Assembly: GCA_964422065.1 (NCBI GenBank)
Contig: CAYQZW010000067.1
Span: 1-9,966, forward strand
Reading direction: 5' to 3'
Origin: S141-55 sp964422065
GTDB lineage: Bacteria; Hydrothermota; Hydrothermia; WGAB01
Length of the DNA: 9,966 nucleotides
Position 1 is the first letter of the stretch, and each line of letters starts with the position of its first letter. Positions 1 through 5,895 of the stretch are shown in pieces. The notes under the pieces are model-generated. The model was not told the DNA's origin, searched no databases, and was given only the letters and a program-made list of their open reading frames with translations. A program made the translations under genes and the position numbers.

Positions 1-446
1 TGAAAGATCCACCGCGCGGTATCCAAAGCCAATGGAGTGAACAGACTTTGCTGTATCCATTGCGCTAAAAATTGGTGGGATACCAAGTAATTGTAAAGGA
101 GGCTGATCGGGATCCAGGCCTCCAGCCCCCCAAGGAGTCCGCCACCGATGATGTCGAGCCAGCCCAGGGCAAGGGTCCGGCGGACAGCCCCCTTCAAGAT
201 CGCACCCAAGATGAAAAAGAGGAGGTAGGTCAACACAAAGACCGTAAGAAAGGAAAGGATTTGCACCACGAGGGGCTGAGGGATGAAATTCCAGAAAGGT
301 TGTGCAAAGTCCCAGTGATAAGCCCCCATCCATAAGGCCACGACAATGCCGACCAGAGAGATGACTTCCATGATGAGGCCTTTCCGTAATCCCCGGAGAA
401 TATTGAAAGCGATGAGGACGAGAATGAGGATATCAAGCCAGAACAT
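1..446 (-). CDS. CvpA family membrane protein (3' end cut by window)
   Basis: This reading frame opens with ATG at 446 and stays open for 148 codons to the window edge, so the C-terminus is missing. The protein is very hydrophobic, with about four membrane segments (roughly residues 3-16, 27-45, 60-84 and 97-120). The first is followed by the motif NILRGLRKGLI (residues 15-25), and before the fourth comes RRTLALGWLD followed by GGGLLGG; both are typical of the CvpA/colicin V production family of inner-membrane proteins. The family is usually about 160-180 residues, so little is lost. Its molecular role is poorly defined; members are linked to envelope stress, purine metabolism or colicin export. 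It lies one base after the phosphoesterase stop, with GTGGAG 8 bases before the ATG as a weak ribosome site, so it is translated as the fourth gene of the operon. In many bacteria cvpA precedes mutS2, which could lie just outside the window (inference). Confidence 0.8.
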   Translation of the reverse strand, partial: MFWLDILILVLIAFNILRGLRKGLIMEVISLVGIVVALWMGAYHWDFAQPFWNFIPQPLVVQILSFLTVFVLTYLLFFILGAILKGAVRRTLALGWLDIIGGGLLGGLEAWIPISLLYNYLVSHQFLAQWIQQSLFTPLALDTARWIF

Positions 447-447
447 G

Positions 448-933
448 TTAGAACTCCACGATCTCGGCCTGGAGCGTGGAGAGATCCACAATGGCAAATG
501 TCCGTTTGCCGGAAAGATACCCACAGGCTTCTCCAGGATTCAGGATGAGTGCGTGATCGTGTTTTTCATTGCGGAGTTCGTGGAGATGCCCGTAGAGTAC
601 GAGGTCAAAGGCATGAGCCAATGCCTCGGGTGCCACCGGCTCGTGCATCATGATGATTCGGCGTCCGGCGAGCGTGAGGATTCGAGGCCCCACCTGGATC
701 TCCGCGTTGTATTTCTGAAACATCTCCCGGAGGAAAAGACGCTCCCCGTCATTGTTGCCGTATACGGCGAGGATCTGGCCGGTGTACACCTCTCGGATGA
801 ATCGGATGACAAAGGGCGAGATGACATCCCCGAGGTGCAGGACCGTCTGGATCCCCTGTTTTTCAAAGTGTTGGAACGCCTTCTGAATCGCGGGGATGTG
901 GTCGTGGGTATCGGAGATCACGCCGATCCTCAT
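448..933 (-). CDS. YfcE-type metallophosphoesterase
   Basis: A 161-residue single-domain calcineurin-like phosphoesterase of the YfcE/MJ0936 type, close to the family's usual length. All metal-site motifs are present in order: DTH (D8, H10), GD (D36), GNND (N60), an isolated H97 in MMHE, and GHLH (H116, H118). The usual GNH[DE] histidine is Asn (N61), as in relatives that carry GN followed by another residue. Such enzymes bind two metal ions and hydrolyse phosphodiesters or phosphomonoesters in the cytoplasm; the substrate cannot be read from the sequence. The start at 933 is chosen because the DTH motif sits at residue 8, a GGAGG lies 5 bases upstream, and the ATG overlaps the TGA of the upstream UbiA gene (ATGA, 930-933). 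The frame stays open further upstream, but that part is an Arg/Pro-rich shadow of UbiA. Confidence 0.9.
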   Translation of the reverse strand: MRIGVISDTHDHIPAIQKAFQHFEKQGIQTVLHLGDVISPFVIRFIREVYTGQILAVYGNNDGERLFLREMFQKYNAEIQVGPRILTLAGRRIIMMHEPVAPEALAHAFDLVLYGHLHELRNEKHDHALILNPGEACGYLSGKRTFAIVDLSTLQAEIVEF

Positions 934-1772
934 CCGACCCTCCAGAGGGTTAAGGCGACCAGACCCACCAGGATTTCCACTTTTAGCCATTCCTGGATCT
1001 GAGCTGCGGGCCGACGAATTTTTCCGGCAATGAACAGAGCAAGGGGAAGATCTACGCCCAAGAGGACCACCGCCAGGTAGACTTTCCCGAAGAGTCCCAG
1101 GGCAAACGGAAGGAGTGTGACCAAAATCAAGGCAGCCAGGATCCCTTTGGCCAGTCGCCAGGCCTGGCGCTCCCCAAGCCACAGGGGGAGGGTTCTGGCT
1201 TGGCGGATCCGGTCTGCGTCCGCGTCCTGGATGTCCTTCACGATCTCTCGTGCCCAGTGGAACAGGAAGGCAAACAGGAAGGGAAAAATCATGGCTTGAA
1301 GGTTCCCCACGACGACCCCGACGAAGAGGAACGTCAGTGCGGCGATCCCGCTCACCATCAGGTTGCCCAGAACGGGGACCCATTTTGCCCAGAGATTATA
1401 CGCAAGGATCCCGAGGGTCGCAGTGAGTGCGACCAGGAACGGGATTCGCCCCAACAGGCCCGCACTTGCCAATCCCAACCCAAAGAGAATGATGGATGTC
1501 CACAACGCCACACCCGGCGAAACCTTGCCGGAGGGGATGGGACGTTCGGGATGCGCTTTCTGATCCACCTCTGCGTCCAGGACATCATTTAAGGCATTTC
1601 CGGCCGCCGTGATCGCCGCAACGGTCAGGCCGGTCAGGAACCCTACCCAGGTTTGTGGACAAACCCCGGTCATCTGAAAGCCCACCCATACCACGAGAAT
1701 CGCAATGAGGACGTTCTCCGGGCGGAGAAGTTCAATCCACCCCAGGAGCCGTGCGCTACTCTTGGCCGACAT
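930..1772 (-). CDS. UbiA family prenyltransferase, DGGGP-synthase-like
   Basis: A 280-residue polytopic membrane protein with about eight or nine hydrophobic segments. Both Asp-rich, Mg-prenyl-diphosphate-binding motifs of the UbiA superfamily are intact: NDVLDAEVD (residues 62-70) followed by HPERPIPSGK, and REIVKDIQDADAD (175-187) followed by RTLPLWLG. The 'RPIPSG' and 'REIVKDI.D...D' wording is closest to the (S)-3-O-geranylgeranylglyceryl phosphate geranylgeranyltransferase (DGGGP synthase) subgroup, which makes the second ether bond of archaeal lipids and also occurs in some bacteria. It reads less like quinone (UbiA, MenA) or heme O enzymes; the subgroup call is by motif memory and needs a tree. 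Its ATG lies within the last codons of the SPFH gene (17-base overlap) with no clear ribosome site, which suggests translational coupling. Its stop overlaps the phosphoesterase start. Confidence 0.85.
   Translation of the reverse strand: MSAKSSARLLGWIELLRPENVLIAILVVWVGFQMTGVCPQTWVGFLTGLTVAAITAAGNALNDVLDAEVDQKAHPERPIPSGKVSPGVALWTSIILFGLGLASAGLLGRIPFLVALTATLGILAYNLWAKWVPVLGNLMVSGIAALTFLFVGVVVGNLQAMIFPFLFAFLFHWAREIVKDIQDADADRIRQARTLPLWLGERQAWRLAKGILAALILVTLLPFALGLFGKVYLAVVLLGVDLPLALFIAGKIRRPAAQIQEWLKVEILVGLVALTLWRVG
939..943 (-). promoter_or_regulatory. Shine-Dalgarno site of the phosphoesterase gene
   Basis: Read on the minus strand, GGAGG lies 5 bases before the ATG at 933, inside the last codons of the UbiA gene. 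It fixes the phosphoesterase start and rules out the longer open frame. The site lies in a small inverted repeat (CCCTCTGGAGGG, 938-949) that could form at most a 4-bp hairpin, so any masking effect would be weak. Confidence 0.5.
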
Positions 1773-2706
1773 TGCCGATATTGAGGATCGTGCCCTGGTC
1801 TGAAATGATGAGTTTCACTTTATCGGAGAGTTTGTCCACGTAAAGGTATTGGACATATTCCGGGTTCCTCTTGAGGGTCTTGGAGATGATTTCAATGGCT
1901 TTGGCTTTCCCTTCGGCTTCAATCTGTTTCCGTTCGGCCTCTTTGCGTTCCTTTTCCAAGACATACTTCATTCGCTCGGCTTCCTGTTGAGCGATCTGTT
2001 TCTCTTCCACTGCCTTTGCAAAGTCCGGGGTGAAGTGAACATCACGCAGGACGATCTCCTCAATGATGAACCCGTCCTTTTCAAGGAGCGCCTTCAAACG
2101 CTTGCCGATCTCCTCTTGGATAAAGAGGCGTTTCGCGGAATAGACGTCCATGATGGGGTATTCCGAGATGACATGACGAACAATGGAGCGGATCGCCGGC
2201 CGTACCACCTTTTCGTCGTAATCTGGACCAATCCGGCGGTGGACCGAGATCAGACTATCCGGGTTGATCCGGTACCAGCAGGTGAGATCAATGCCCACCT
2301 GGAGCCCTTCTTTGGTCGGGGACCACAGAGAGTCGTCAATGTTTTTCCTCCGTCCCTCCCCCTTCTTGGAAGACATCGTGTACTCCTGGCGCCGCATATC
2401 GTAGATGTACGTGTTGTAGATGAAGGGAGGGACAAACGTGATTCCTTCCCCGACCGAAGAGAAGGTCTTGGTGATGACATTGAATTTGACCATCGCGTGG
2501 CCGACGGGGACAAGCCGAACACTCGTGACCAGGACCAACACGACGATCCCCCCGATCACGATCCCCAAGGCGGGTAGGGTGAAATTGAATCGCCGAACGG
2601 TGATAATCTCGCCTTCCCGTTCTGTTAAGACCACTCGCGAGGAGGTCTTCGCGAGCCAATACAGAAGCACGGCAATGATGGCTGCAACAACGAGGAATCC
2701 GAACAT
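1756..2706 (-). CDS. SPFH/prohibitin-like membrane protein
   Basis: A protein of about 316 residues. Counting from the ATG at 2706, hydrophobic segments lie at residues 2-18 and 43-63. An SPFH (band 7/prohibitin) domain follows at about 64-241, beginning VRLVPVGHAMV. Next is a charged Glu/Lys/Gln helix at about 226-276 (KAVEEKQIAQQEAERMKYVL onward) and a short tail. SPFH proteins form large membrane rings or scaffolds that organise lipids and often regulate FtsH-type proteases. Two membrane segments, with a basic loop between them, would place the SPFH domain in the periplasm as in HflK/HflC (inference). The frame is open further upstream. An ATG at 2718 would add MDFA, but the -10 element overlaps that codon, so 2706 is preferred. 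The gene heads the operon and overlaps UbiA by 17 bases. Confidence 0.88.
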   Translation of the reverse strand: MFGFLVVAAIIAVLLYWLAKTSSRVVLTEREGEIITVRRFNFTLPALGIVIGGIVVLVLVTSVRLVPVGHAMVKFNVITKTFSSVGEGITFVPPFIYNTYIYDMRRQEYTMSSKKGEGRRKNIDDSLWSPTKEGLQVGIDLTCWYRINPDSLISVHRRIGPDYDEKVVRPAIRSIVRHVISEYPIMDVYSAKRLFIQEEIGKRLKALLEKDGFIIEEIVLRDVHFTPDFAKAVEEKQIAQQEAERMKYVLEKERKEAERKQIEAEGKAKAIEIISKTLKRNPEYVQYLYVDKLSDKVKLIISDQGTILNIGNVGQE

Positions 2707-2716
2707 AGCGAAATCC

Positions 2717-2745
2717 ATTGTAAACAAGGGGGTTGTGGAAGTCAA
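2717..2745 (-). promoter_or_regulatory. sigma70-type promoter of the SPFH-UbiA operon
   Basis: On the minus strand, TTGACT (2745-2740), a 17-base spacer and TACAAT (2722-2717) match the -35/-10 consensus at 5/6 positions each. The predicted start of transcription, about 8 bases after the -10, is near 2709, only about 3 bases before the ATG at 2706. The -10 overlaps the alternative ATG at 2718, which therefore cannot be translated from this promoter. No Shine-Dalgarno sequence precedes either ATG. Confidence 0.6.
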
Positions 2746-2760
2746 GGAACGAAGAAATCC

Positions 2761-2789
2761 TTGAGGCCCGGCTCTTGTTGAGATAGAAT
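2761..2789 (+). promoter_or_regulatory. promoter of the Gfo/Idh/MocA oxidoreductase gene
   Basis: TTGAGG (2761-2766), a 17-base spacer and TAGAAT (2784-2789) resemble a sigma70 promoter (4/6 and 5/6 matches). Transcription would begin near 2796-2797, so the leader would be only about 10 bases and consist almost entirely of the Shine-Dalgarno AGAGGAGGT (2795-2803), 3 bases before the ATG at 2807. It lies back to back with the SPFH promoter in an intergenic region of only 100 bases. Confidence 0.5.
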
Positions 2790-2806
2790 TTTGCAGAGGA
2801 GGTCCT

Positions 2807-3817
2807 ATGGTACGATTGGGCATCGTTGGTTACGGCATTATGGGGCGTCTTTACGCACGGATCATCTCGGAATCTCCCCGTGCGAAACTCGTTGCTGTGA
2901 CTTCAAAAAGTGAGCGTTCACTTCGCGCTGCAAAAGAAACGTATGGGGTTCCGGTTTTCCAGGATGTGGAAGAGATGCTGGATCGGGTGCCACTGGATGC
3001 CGTGTATATCGCTACACCCGACCCCATCCACACGGAGTTTGCTTTAGCAGCGTTGAACCGAGGCATCCACATTCTCCTGGAAAAGCCCATGACCATGTCT
3101 CTGGATGAAGCGAAGGCAATCCTGGAGGCTGCCCGAAACGCCGGTGTTGTCGGAACGATGCGGTTTGGAAACCGATTTTCGCCGCCATTTCTGAAGATGA
3201 AGGAGGCGGTATCCAACGGACAACTCGGGGAAATCGTGCAGATTCACGCACGACTGAACGATCGCATCTATGTGCCCACTGAGATGATCTCCTGGGCCGA
3301 TCAGACCACGCCCGCCTGGTTTCTGATGTCCCACCTCCTGGATCTGGTCTGGTGGCTGGTGGGGAAACGACCCGTCCGGGTGAGTGCAACAGGAACGCGA
3401 AAGATTTTGACAGCCCGAGGGATCGACACCTACGATGTGATCCAGGCGCTGGTGGAATATGAAGATGGGGTGGTGGGAACCTTTGAGGCGGGGTGGGTCT
3501 TGCCCAATTCCATGCCCAGTATGGTGGATCTCAAGGTCGATCTCGTGGGCGATCGAGGCGCGAGTGTCGTCGAGACGCTGAACCAAACCGTTCGGATCGC
3601 TGGAGAAACGTATACCTATCCAGGAGTCATGATGGTGGAGGTCGGCGGTCGGTTACAAGGGTACCTGATTTACATCTTTGACCAATTTTTGGACTCGGTG
3701 GAGGGCAAAGGGCCGAATCCTGTCCCTTTAGAGGATGGTGTCCTGAATGTCGCAACCTTGGAGGCCATCCATCGGGCCCTTCATACCGAACACTGGGAGG
3801 AAGTTCCAGGCCTCTAA
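2807..3817 (+). CDS. Gfo/Idh/MocA family oxidoreductase
   Basis: A 336-residue NAD(P)-dependent dehydrogenase of normal family length. The N-terminal Rossmann domain (about 1-120) carries the dinucleotide motif GYGIMG (8-13), the strand VYIATPDPIH ending at H75, and the family signature EKP (92-94), whose Lys is the usual catalytic residue. The C-terminal alpha/beta domain (about 125-325) contains SHLLDLVWWL, where H176 and D179 fill the typical active-site H..D positions. The family oxidises or reduces hydroxyl groups of sugars, inositols or related compounds in the cytoplasm; the substrate cannot be deduced here. The start is set by a strong AGAGGAGGT site and by the glycine motif right after the N-terminus. 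It is a single-gene unit between two leftward operons and ends tail to tail with coaX, sharing four bases. Confidence 0.92.
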   Translation: MVRLGIVGYGIMGRLYARIISESPRAKLVAVTSKSERSLRAAKETYGVPVFQDVEEMLDRVPLDAVYIATPDPIHTEFALAALNRGIHILLEKPMTMSLDEAKAILEAARNAGVVGTMRFGNRFSPPFLKMKEAVSNGQLGEIVQIHARLNDRIYVPTEMISWADQTTPAWFLMSHLLDLVWWLVGKRPVRVSATGTRKILTARGIDTYDVIQALVEYEDGVVGTFEAGWVLPNSMPSMVDLKVDLVGDRGASVVETLNQTVRIAGETYTYPGVMMVEVGGRLQGYLIYIFDQFLDSVEGKGPNPVPLEDGVLNVATLEAIHRALHTEHWEEVPGL

Positions 3818-4560
3818 AGGTCTTCTGCCGGGAACCACAGGGATGCCGCGGCGTGCAGCCCGTAGAGGTTCAGGTAAGGGACCCGTTCAAATTCCACGAG
3901 CCGGTACTTCTCAATCAGCCCACCGGTTAGCAGTTTTCGGAAGGATTTCCATGAAAGTTCAATGGCCCCGCCATACGTGATCGCCCGGATCCCCGCCTCT
4001 AAGGTCTTCATGATCCCGATCTCCATGGCTTCTTCGGTAGAAGTTCCGACGAAATGAGGCACATTCTTCCACTCAAATTCAAAGAGAAGTGCCGTGTTTT
4101 GTGCAAGTGCTTTCCGGAGCATATTGGGGCCGGGGATGATCGCACCCCCGTAAAAGTGGCCGTCTGCGCCGATGAAATCCACGGTAATCGCGGTCCCGAT
4201 GTCCACAACGACGCTGTCCTGTTGTACCCGCTTTTGCACGTAGAACGCGTGGACCAACCGGTCGGCCCCCAAGGTTTCGGGCCGCTCATAATCCACGGTG
4301 ATCCCCAGATCCGGCGAGTACCTGAGGAACCGGACTTCTCCGACCACGGTCTCTTGGAGGAGGTCCTGGACCGGGGCGTCAAGGTCAGGGACAACGGAGC
4401 ATACCAGCGCCGCTCGGGCCTGGAACCGAGCCAGGCGTTCTTTTAAAAACCCTGGATCAAACTTGGCTGTGGGAACGTCTAAGGTTTCCTCCAGCCGTCC
4501 TCTCCGGAAAAAACCAATGTGAATCCGCGAGTTGCCGATGTCAACGGCCAGGAATGCCAT
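3814..4560 (-). CDS. coaX: type III pantothenate kinase
   Basis: A 248-residue protein of the ASKHA-fold CoaX family, which phosphorylates pantothenate with ATP as the first step of coenzyme A synthesis and is insensitive to CoA feedback. Visible motifs in order are DIGNS (7-11, phosphate-binding), TLGADR (96-101, with D100 at the catalytic Asp position), DIGTAITVDF (120-129, Asp near the monovalent-cation site), GGAIIPG (138-144), GTST (172-175) and LTGGL (211-215). Length matches the usual 250-260 residues. CoaX is cytoplasmic and dimeric. It starts 4 bases after the secreted-protein gene's stop, with only GAGG very close to the ATG, so it probably depends on the upstream message. Its TAG overlaps the TAA of the convergent oxidoreductase gene. 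Confidence 0.95.
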   Translation of the reverse strand: MAFLAVDIGNSRIHIGFFRRGRLEETLDVPTAKFDPGFLKERLARFQARAALVCSVVPDLDAPVQDLLQETVVGEVRFLRYSPDLGITVDYERPETLGADRLVHAFYVQKRVQQDSVVVDIGTAITVDFIGADGHFYGGAIIPGPNMLRKALAQNTALLFEFEWKNVPHFVGTSTEEAMEIGIMKTLEAGIRAITYGGAIELSWKSFRKLLTGGLIEKYRLVEFERVPYLNLYGLHAAASLWFPAEDL

Positions 4561-4564
4561 CGCC

Positions 4565-5818
4565 TCAGGTTTTTAAAGGTTGTTTTTGGGCTGCGGGAAA
4601 CAGGACGTTGTTCAGGATCAGACGATAGCCCGGCGAGTGTTTGTAAAATCGGAGATCCGTGGGGGGGTCGCCGATGAAGTGCTGGTAATCCTCCGGATCG
4701 TGTCCGCCTAAGAAACTAAAGAAGCCCTTGCCGTAACTGCCGTAGATGTACTTAGCTTCGTCCGTGCCCTTCACTTCCCCCATCACCACGACGTAGTCTT
4801 TGAGCCGGGTTTTTCGGAACCCGGTGTCCTGACCTAAGAACTCCTTGACGACACGGGTATGATCCTGTGTAAGGATGGTGGGAACTGGATCAAACTTTGC
4901 TGAAAAGTCAAACAGGGTGAAATACGTTTGGGGGCCCCGCCGCGCCGCTTCCCGAGTGACATCTACATCCGAATGCTCGTAGACCAGGGGATCGGTGATA
5001 AGTTTAAAGTTTTGGAACGCCAGGGTGTTGTTGAAGTTCAGTTTCTGTTGGGCCTGGGGGTCTACCGGATCCCCATCATAGACACTCCCCACAATATCCA
5101 CGCCGTCCGCGGCCAGGGCAATGTCCAGCGTAATCGGTGCGGAGCACATCGCAAAGAGGAATCCGCCCCGTTTGACATAATCTCGGATCCGTTTCGCAAC
5201 CGCGAGTTTGAGTTGAGAGACCTTCTGGAAGCCCAGTTTGTGGGCGAGTTGGGTCAGGACCTGCACTTCCTGTTGATACCAGTCGGCGTTACGATACGAC
5301 AGGTAGAATTTGCCGAACTGACCCGTAAAGTCTTCGTGGTGAAGGTGCAACCAATCGTATTGGTCCAATTTCCCGGAGAGGATCTCTTCGTCATAGATTC
5401 GGTCATAGGGGATGCCCGCATATTCCAGGGCCAGAGAGACCGCGTCGTCCCAGGGTTCGGCATAGGGGGGGATATAGACCGCCACCTTGGGGGCCTTTTC
5501 CAAGACCACCCGGTTCATGTTGGAATTCTCAATGGTTTGATAGATGGCCTGGACCTGTGTGGGGCTGATCACCTCATAGGTTACGCCCCGAATCTCACAG
5601 TATTCACGGATCTGTGGGTCGTCTTGAATCAGGAAGGAGCCTCCACGGTAGTTGAGAAGCCACTCGGTGTCCAGCCCCAATTCCAGTGCATGGTATGCCA
5701 CCCCATAGGCACGGAGATGATCCTGTTGAGCGGAGTCCATTGGGATCAGGAGTTCTCCAACCAGGGGCCTCAATCCAAGGAACAGCAGTAGAAGTGTATA
5801 GAGCCCAATTTTTTGCAT
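4565..5818 (-). CDS. secreted glutamine-amidotransferase-like protein, 'asparagine synthetase B' family
   Basis: A 417-residue protein with an N-terminal signal peptide (MQKIG, hydrophobic residues 5-20, likely cleavage near residue 21). It closely resembles proteins widely labelled 'asparagine synthetase B' in Bacteroidota. Recognisable blocks are LIPMD (24-28), WLLNYRGGSF (53-62), VLEKAPKVAVY (105-115), DWLHLHHEDFTGQFGKFY (155-172), YVKRGGFLFAMCSA (214-227), GGHDPEDYQH (371-380) and the C-terminal PGYRLILNNVLFPAA (396-410). It has neither the N-terminal Cys amidotransferase nor the ATP-pyrophosphatase domain of true AsnB. The GGFLFAMC block, with C225, resembles the nucleophile elbow of class I amidotransferase-like folds (ThuA/DUF4159-like); catalysis is unproven. 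The start at 5818 is preferred over a GTG at 5842 because the promoter's -10 lies between them and because it gives a clean signal peptide. coaX follows after 4 bases. Confidence 0.85.
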   Translation of the reverse strand: MQKIGLYTLLLLFLGLRPLVGELLIPMDSAQQDHLRAYGVAYHALELGLDTEWLLNYRGGSFLIQDDPQIREYCEIRGVTYEVISPTQVQAIYQTIENSNMNRVVLEKAPKVAVYIPPYAEPWDDAVSLALEYAGIPYDRIYDEEILSGKLDQYDWLHLHHEDFTGQFGKFYLSYRNADWYQQEVQVLTQLAHKLGFQKVSQLKLAVAKRIRDYVKRGGFLFAMCSAPITLDIALAADGVDIVGSVYDGDPVDPQAQQKLNFNNTLAFQNFKLITDPLVYEHSDVDVTREAARRGPQTYFTLFDFSAKFDPVPTILTQDHTRVVKEFLGQDTGFRKTRLKDYVVVMGEVKGTDEAKYIYGSYGKGFFSFLGGHDPEDYQHFIGDPPTDLRFYKHSPGYRLILNNVLFPAAQKQPLKT

Positions 5819-5827
5819 GGTAGTCTT

Positions 5828-5833
5828 TATAAT
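5828..5833 (+). promoter_or_regulatory. candidate -10 element of the GTPase gene
   Basis: A perfect TATAAT on the plus strand, sharing five base pairs with the opposing TATTAT of the leftward promoter. No good -35 is found 16-18 bases upstream (CCAATT at 17), so the promoter is weak by sequence or needs an activator. It would give a leader of about 55 bases ending in a perfect ribosome site. Confidence 0.4.
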
Positions 5834-5858
5834 AAGTGGCACCGGATCCGCTTTTCAA
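5829..5858 (-). promoter_or_regulatory. promoter of the secreted protein-coaX operon
   Basis: On the minus strand, TTGAAA (5858-5853), an 18-base spacer and TATTAT (5834-5829) match the consensus at 5/6 for the -10 and 4/6 for the -35. The expected transcription start is about 5821, leaving roughly 3 bases before the ATG at 5818. There is no Shine-Dalgarno sequence, so the message should be effectively leaderless. The spacer contains the palindrome CGGATCCG (5843-5850). Confidence 0.55.
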
Positions 5859-5880
5859 GGCGTTTCCACCCCCACGAGAA

Positions 5881-5889
5881 AAAGGAGGT
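5881..5889 (+). promoter_or_regulatory. strong Shine-Dalgarno site of the GTPase gene
   Basis: AAAGGAGGT lies 6 bases before the ATG at 5896 and matches the anti-Shine-Dalgarno end of 16S rRNA without a mismatch. It fixes the start at 5896 although the frame is open for 20 more codons upstream. The 14-base block AAAAGGAGGTCAAA (5880-5893) recurs exactly before the next gene (7285-7298). Confidence 0.85.
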
Positions 5890-5895
5890 CAAACC

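Noticed and set aside
346..1002. 218-codon plus-strand frame opposite cvpA and the phosphoesterase
   Set aside because: It spans two well-supported minus-strand genes and shows no coherent protein features.
934..1383. N-terminal extension of the phosphoesterase frame by 150 codons
   Set aside because: It lies antiphase inside the UbiA gene on the same strand, translates as Arg/Pro/Gly-rich sequence, and the phosphoesterase DTH motif belongs near the N-terminus as it is from the ATG at 933.
1849..2577. 242-codon plus-strand frame opposite the SPFH gene
   Set aside because: It is a shadow of the charged helix and SPFH coding sequence, has no ribosome site, and resembles no known domain.
2707..2823. 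Longer SPFH start at 2823 and the alternative ATG at 2718
   Set aside because: The 2823 start overlaps the divergent oxidoreductase start and lies upstream of the promoter. The 2718 ATG overlaps the -10 box.
4928..5791. 287-codon plus-strand frame opposite the secreted protein gene
   Set aside because: Long antisense frames are expected in GC-biased codon usage; the minus-strand product has clear family blocks, this one has none.
4565..5818. True asparagine synthetase AsnB
   Set aside because: It has no Cys-2 amidotransferase, no ATP-pyrophosphatase motif, and it carries an export signal.
5819..5842. GTG start at 5842 for the secreted protein
   Set aside because: It lies upstream of the predicted transcription start and places charged and polar residues before an otherwise typical signal peptide.
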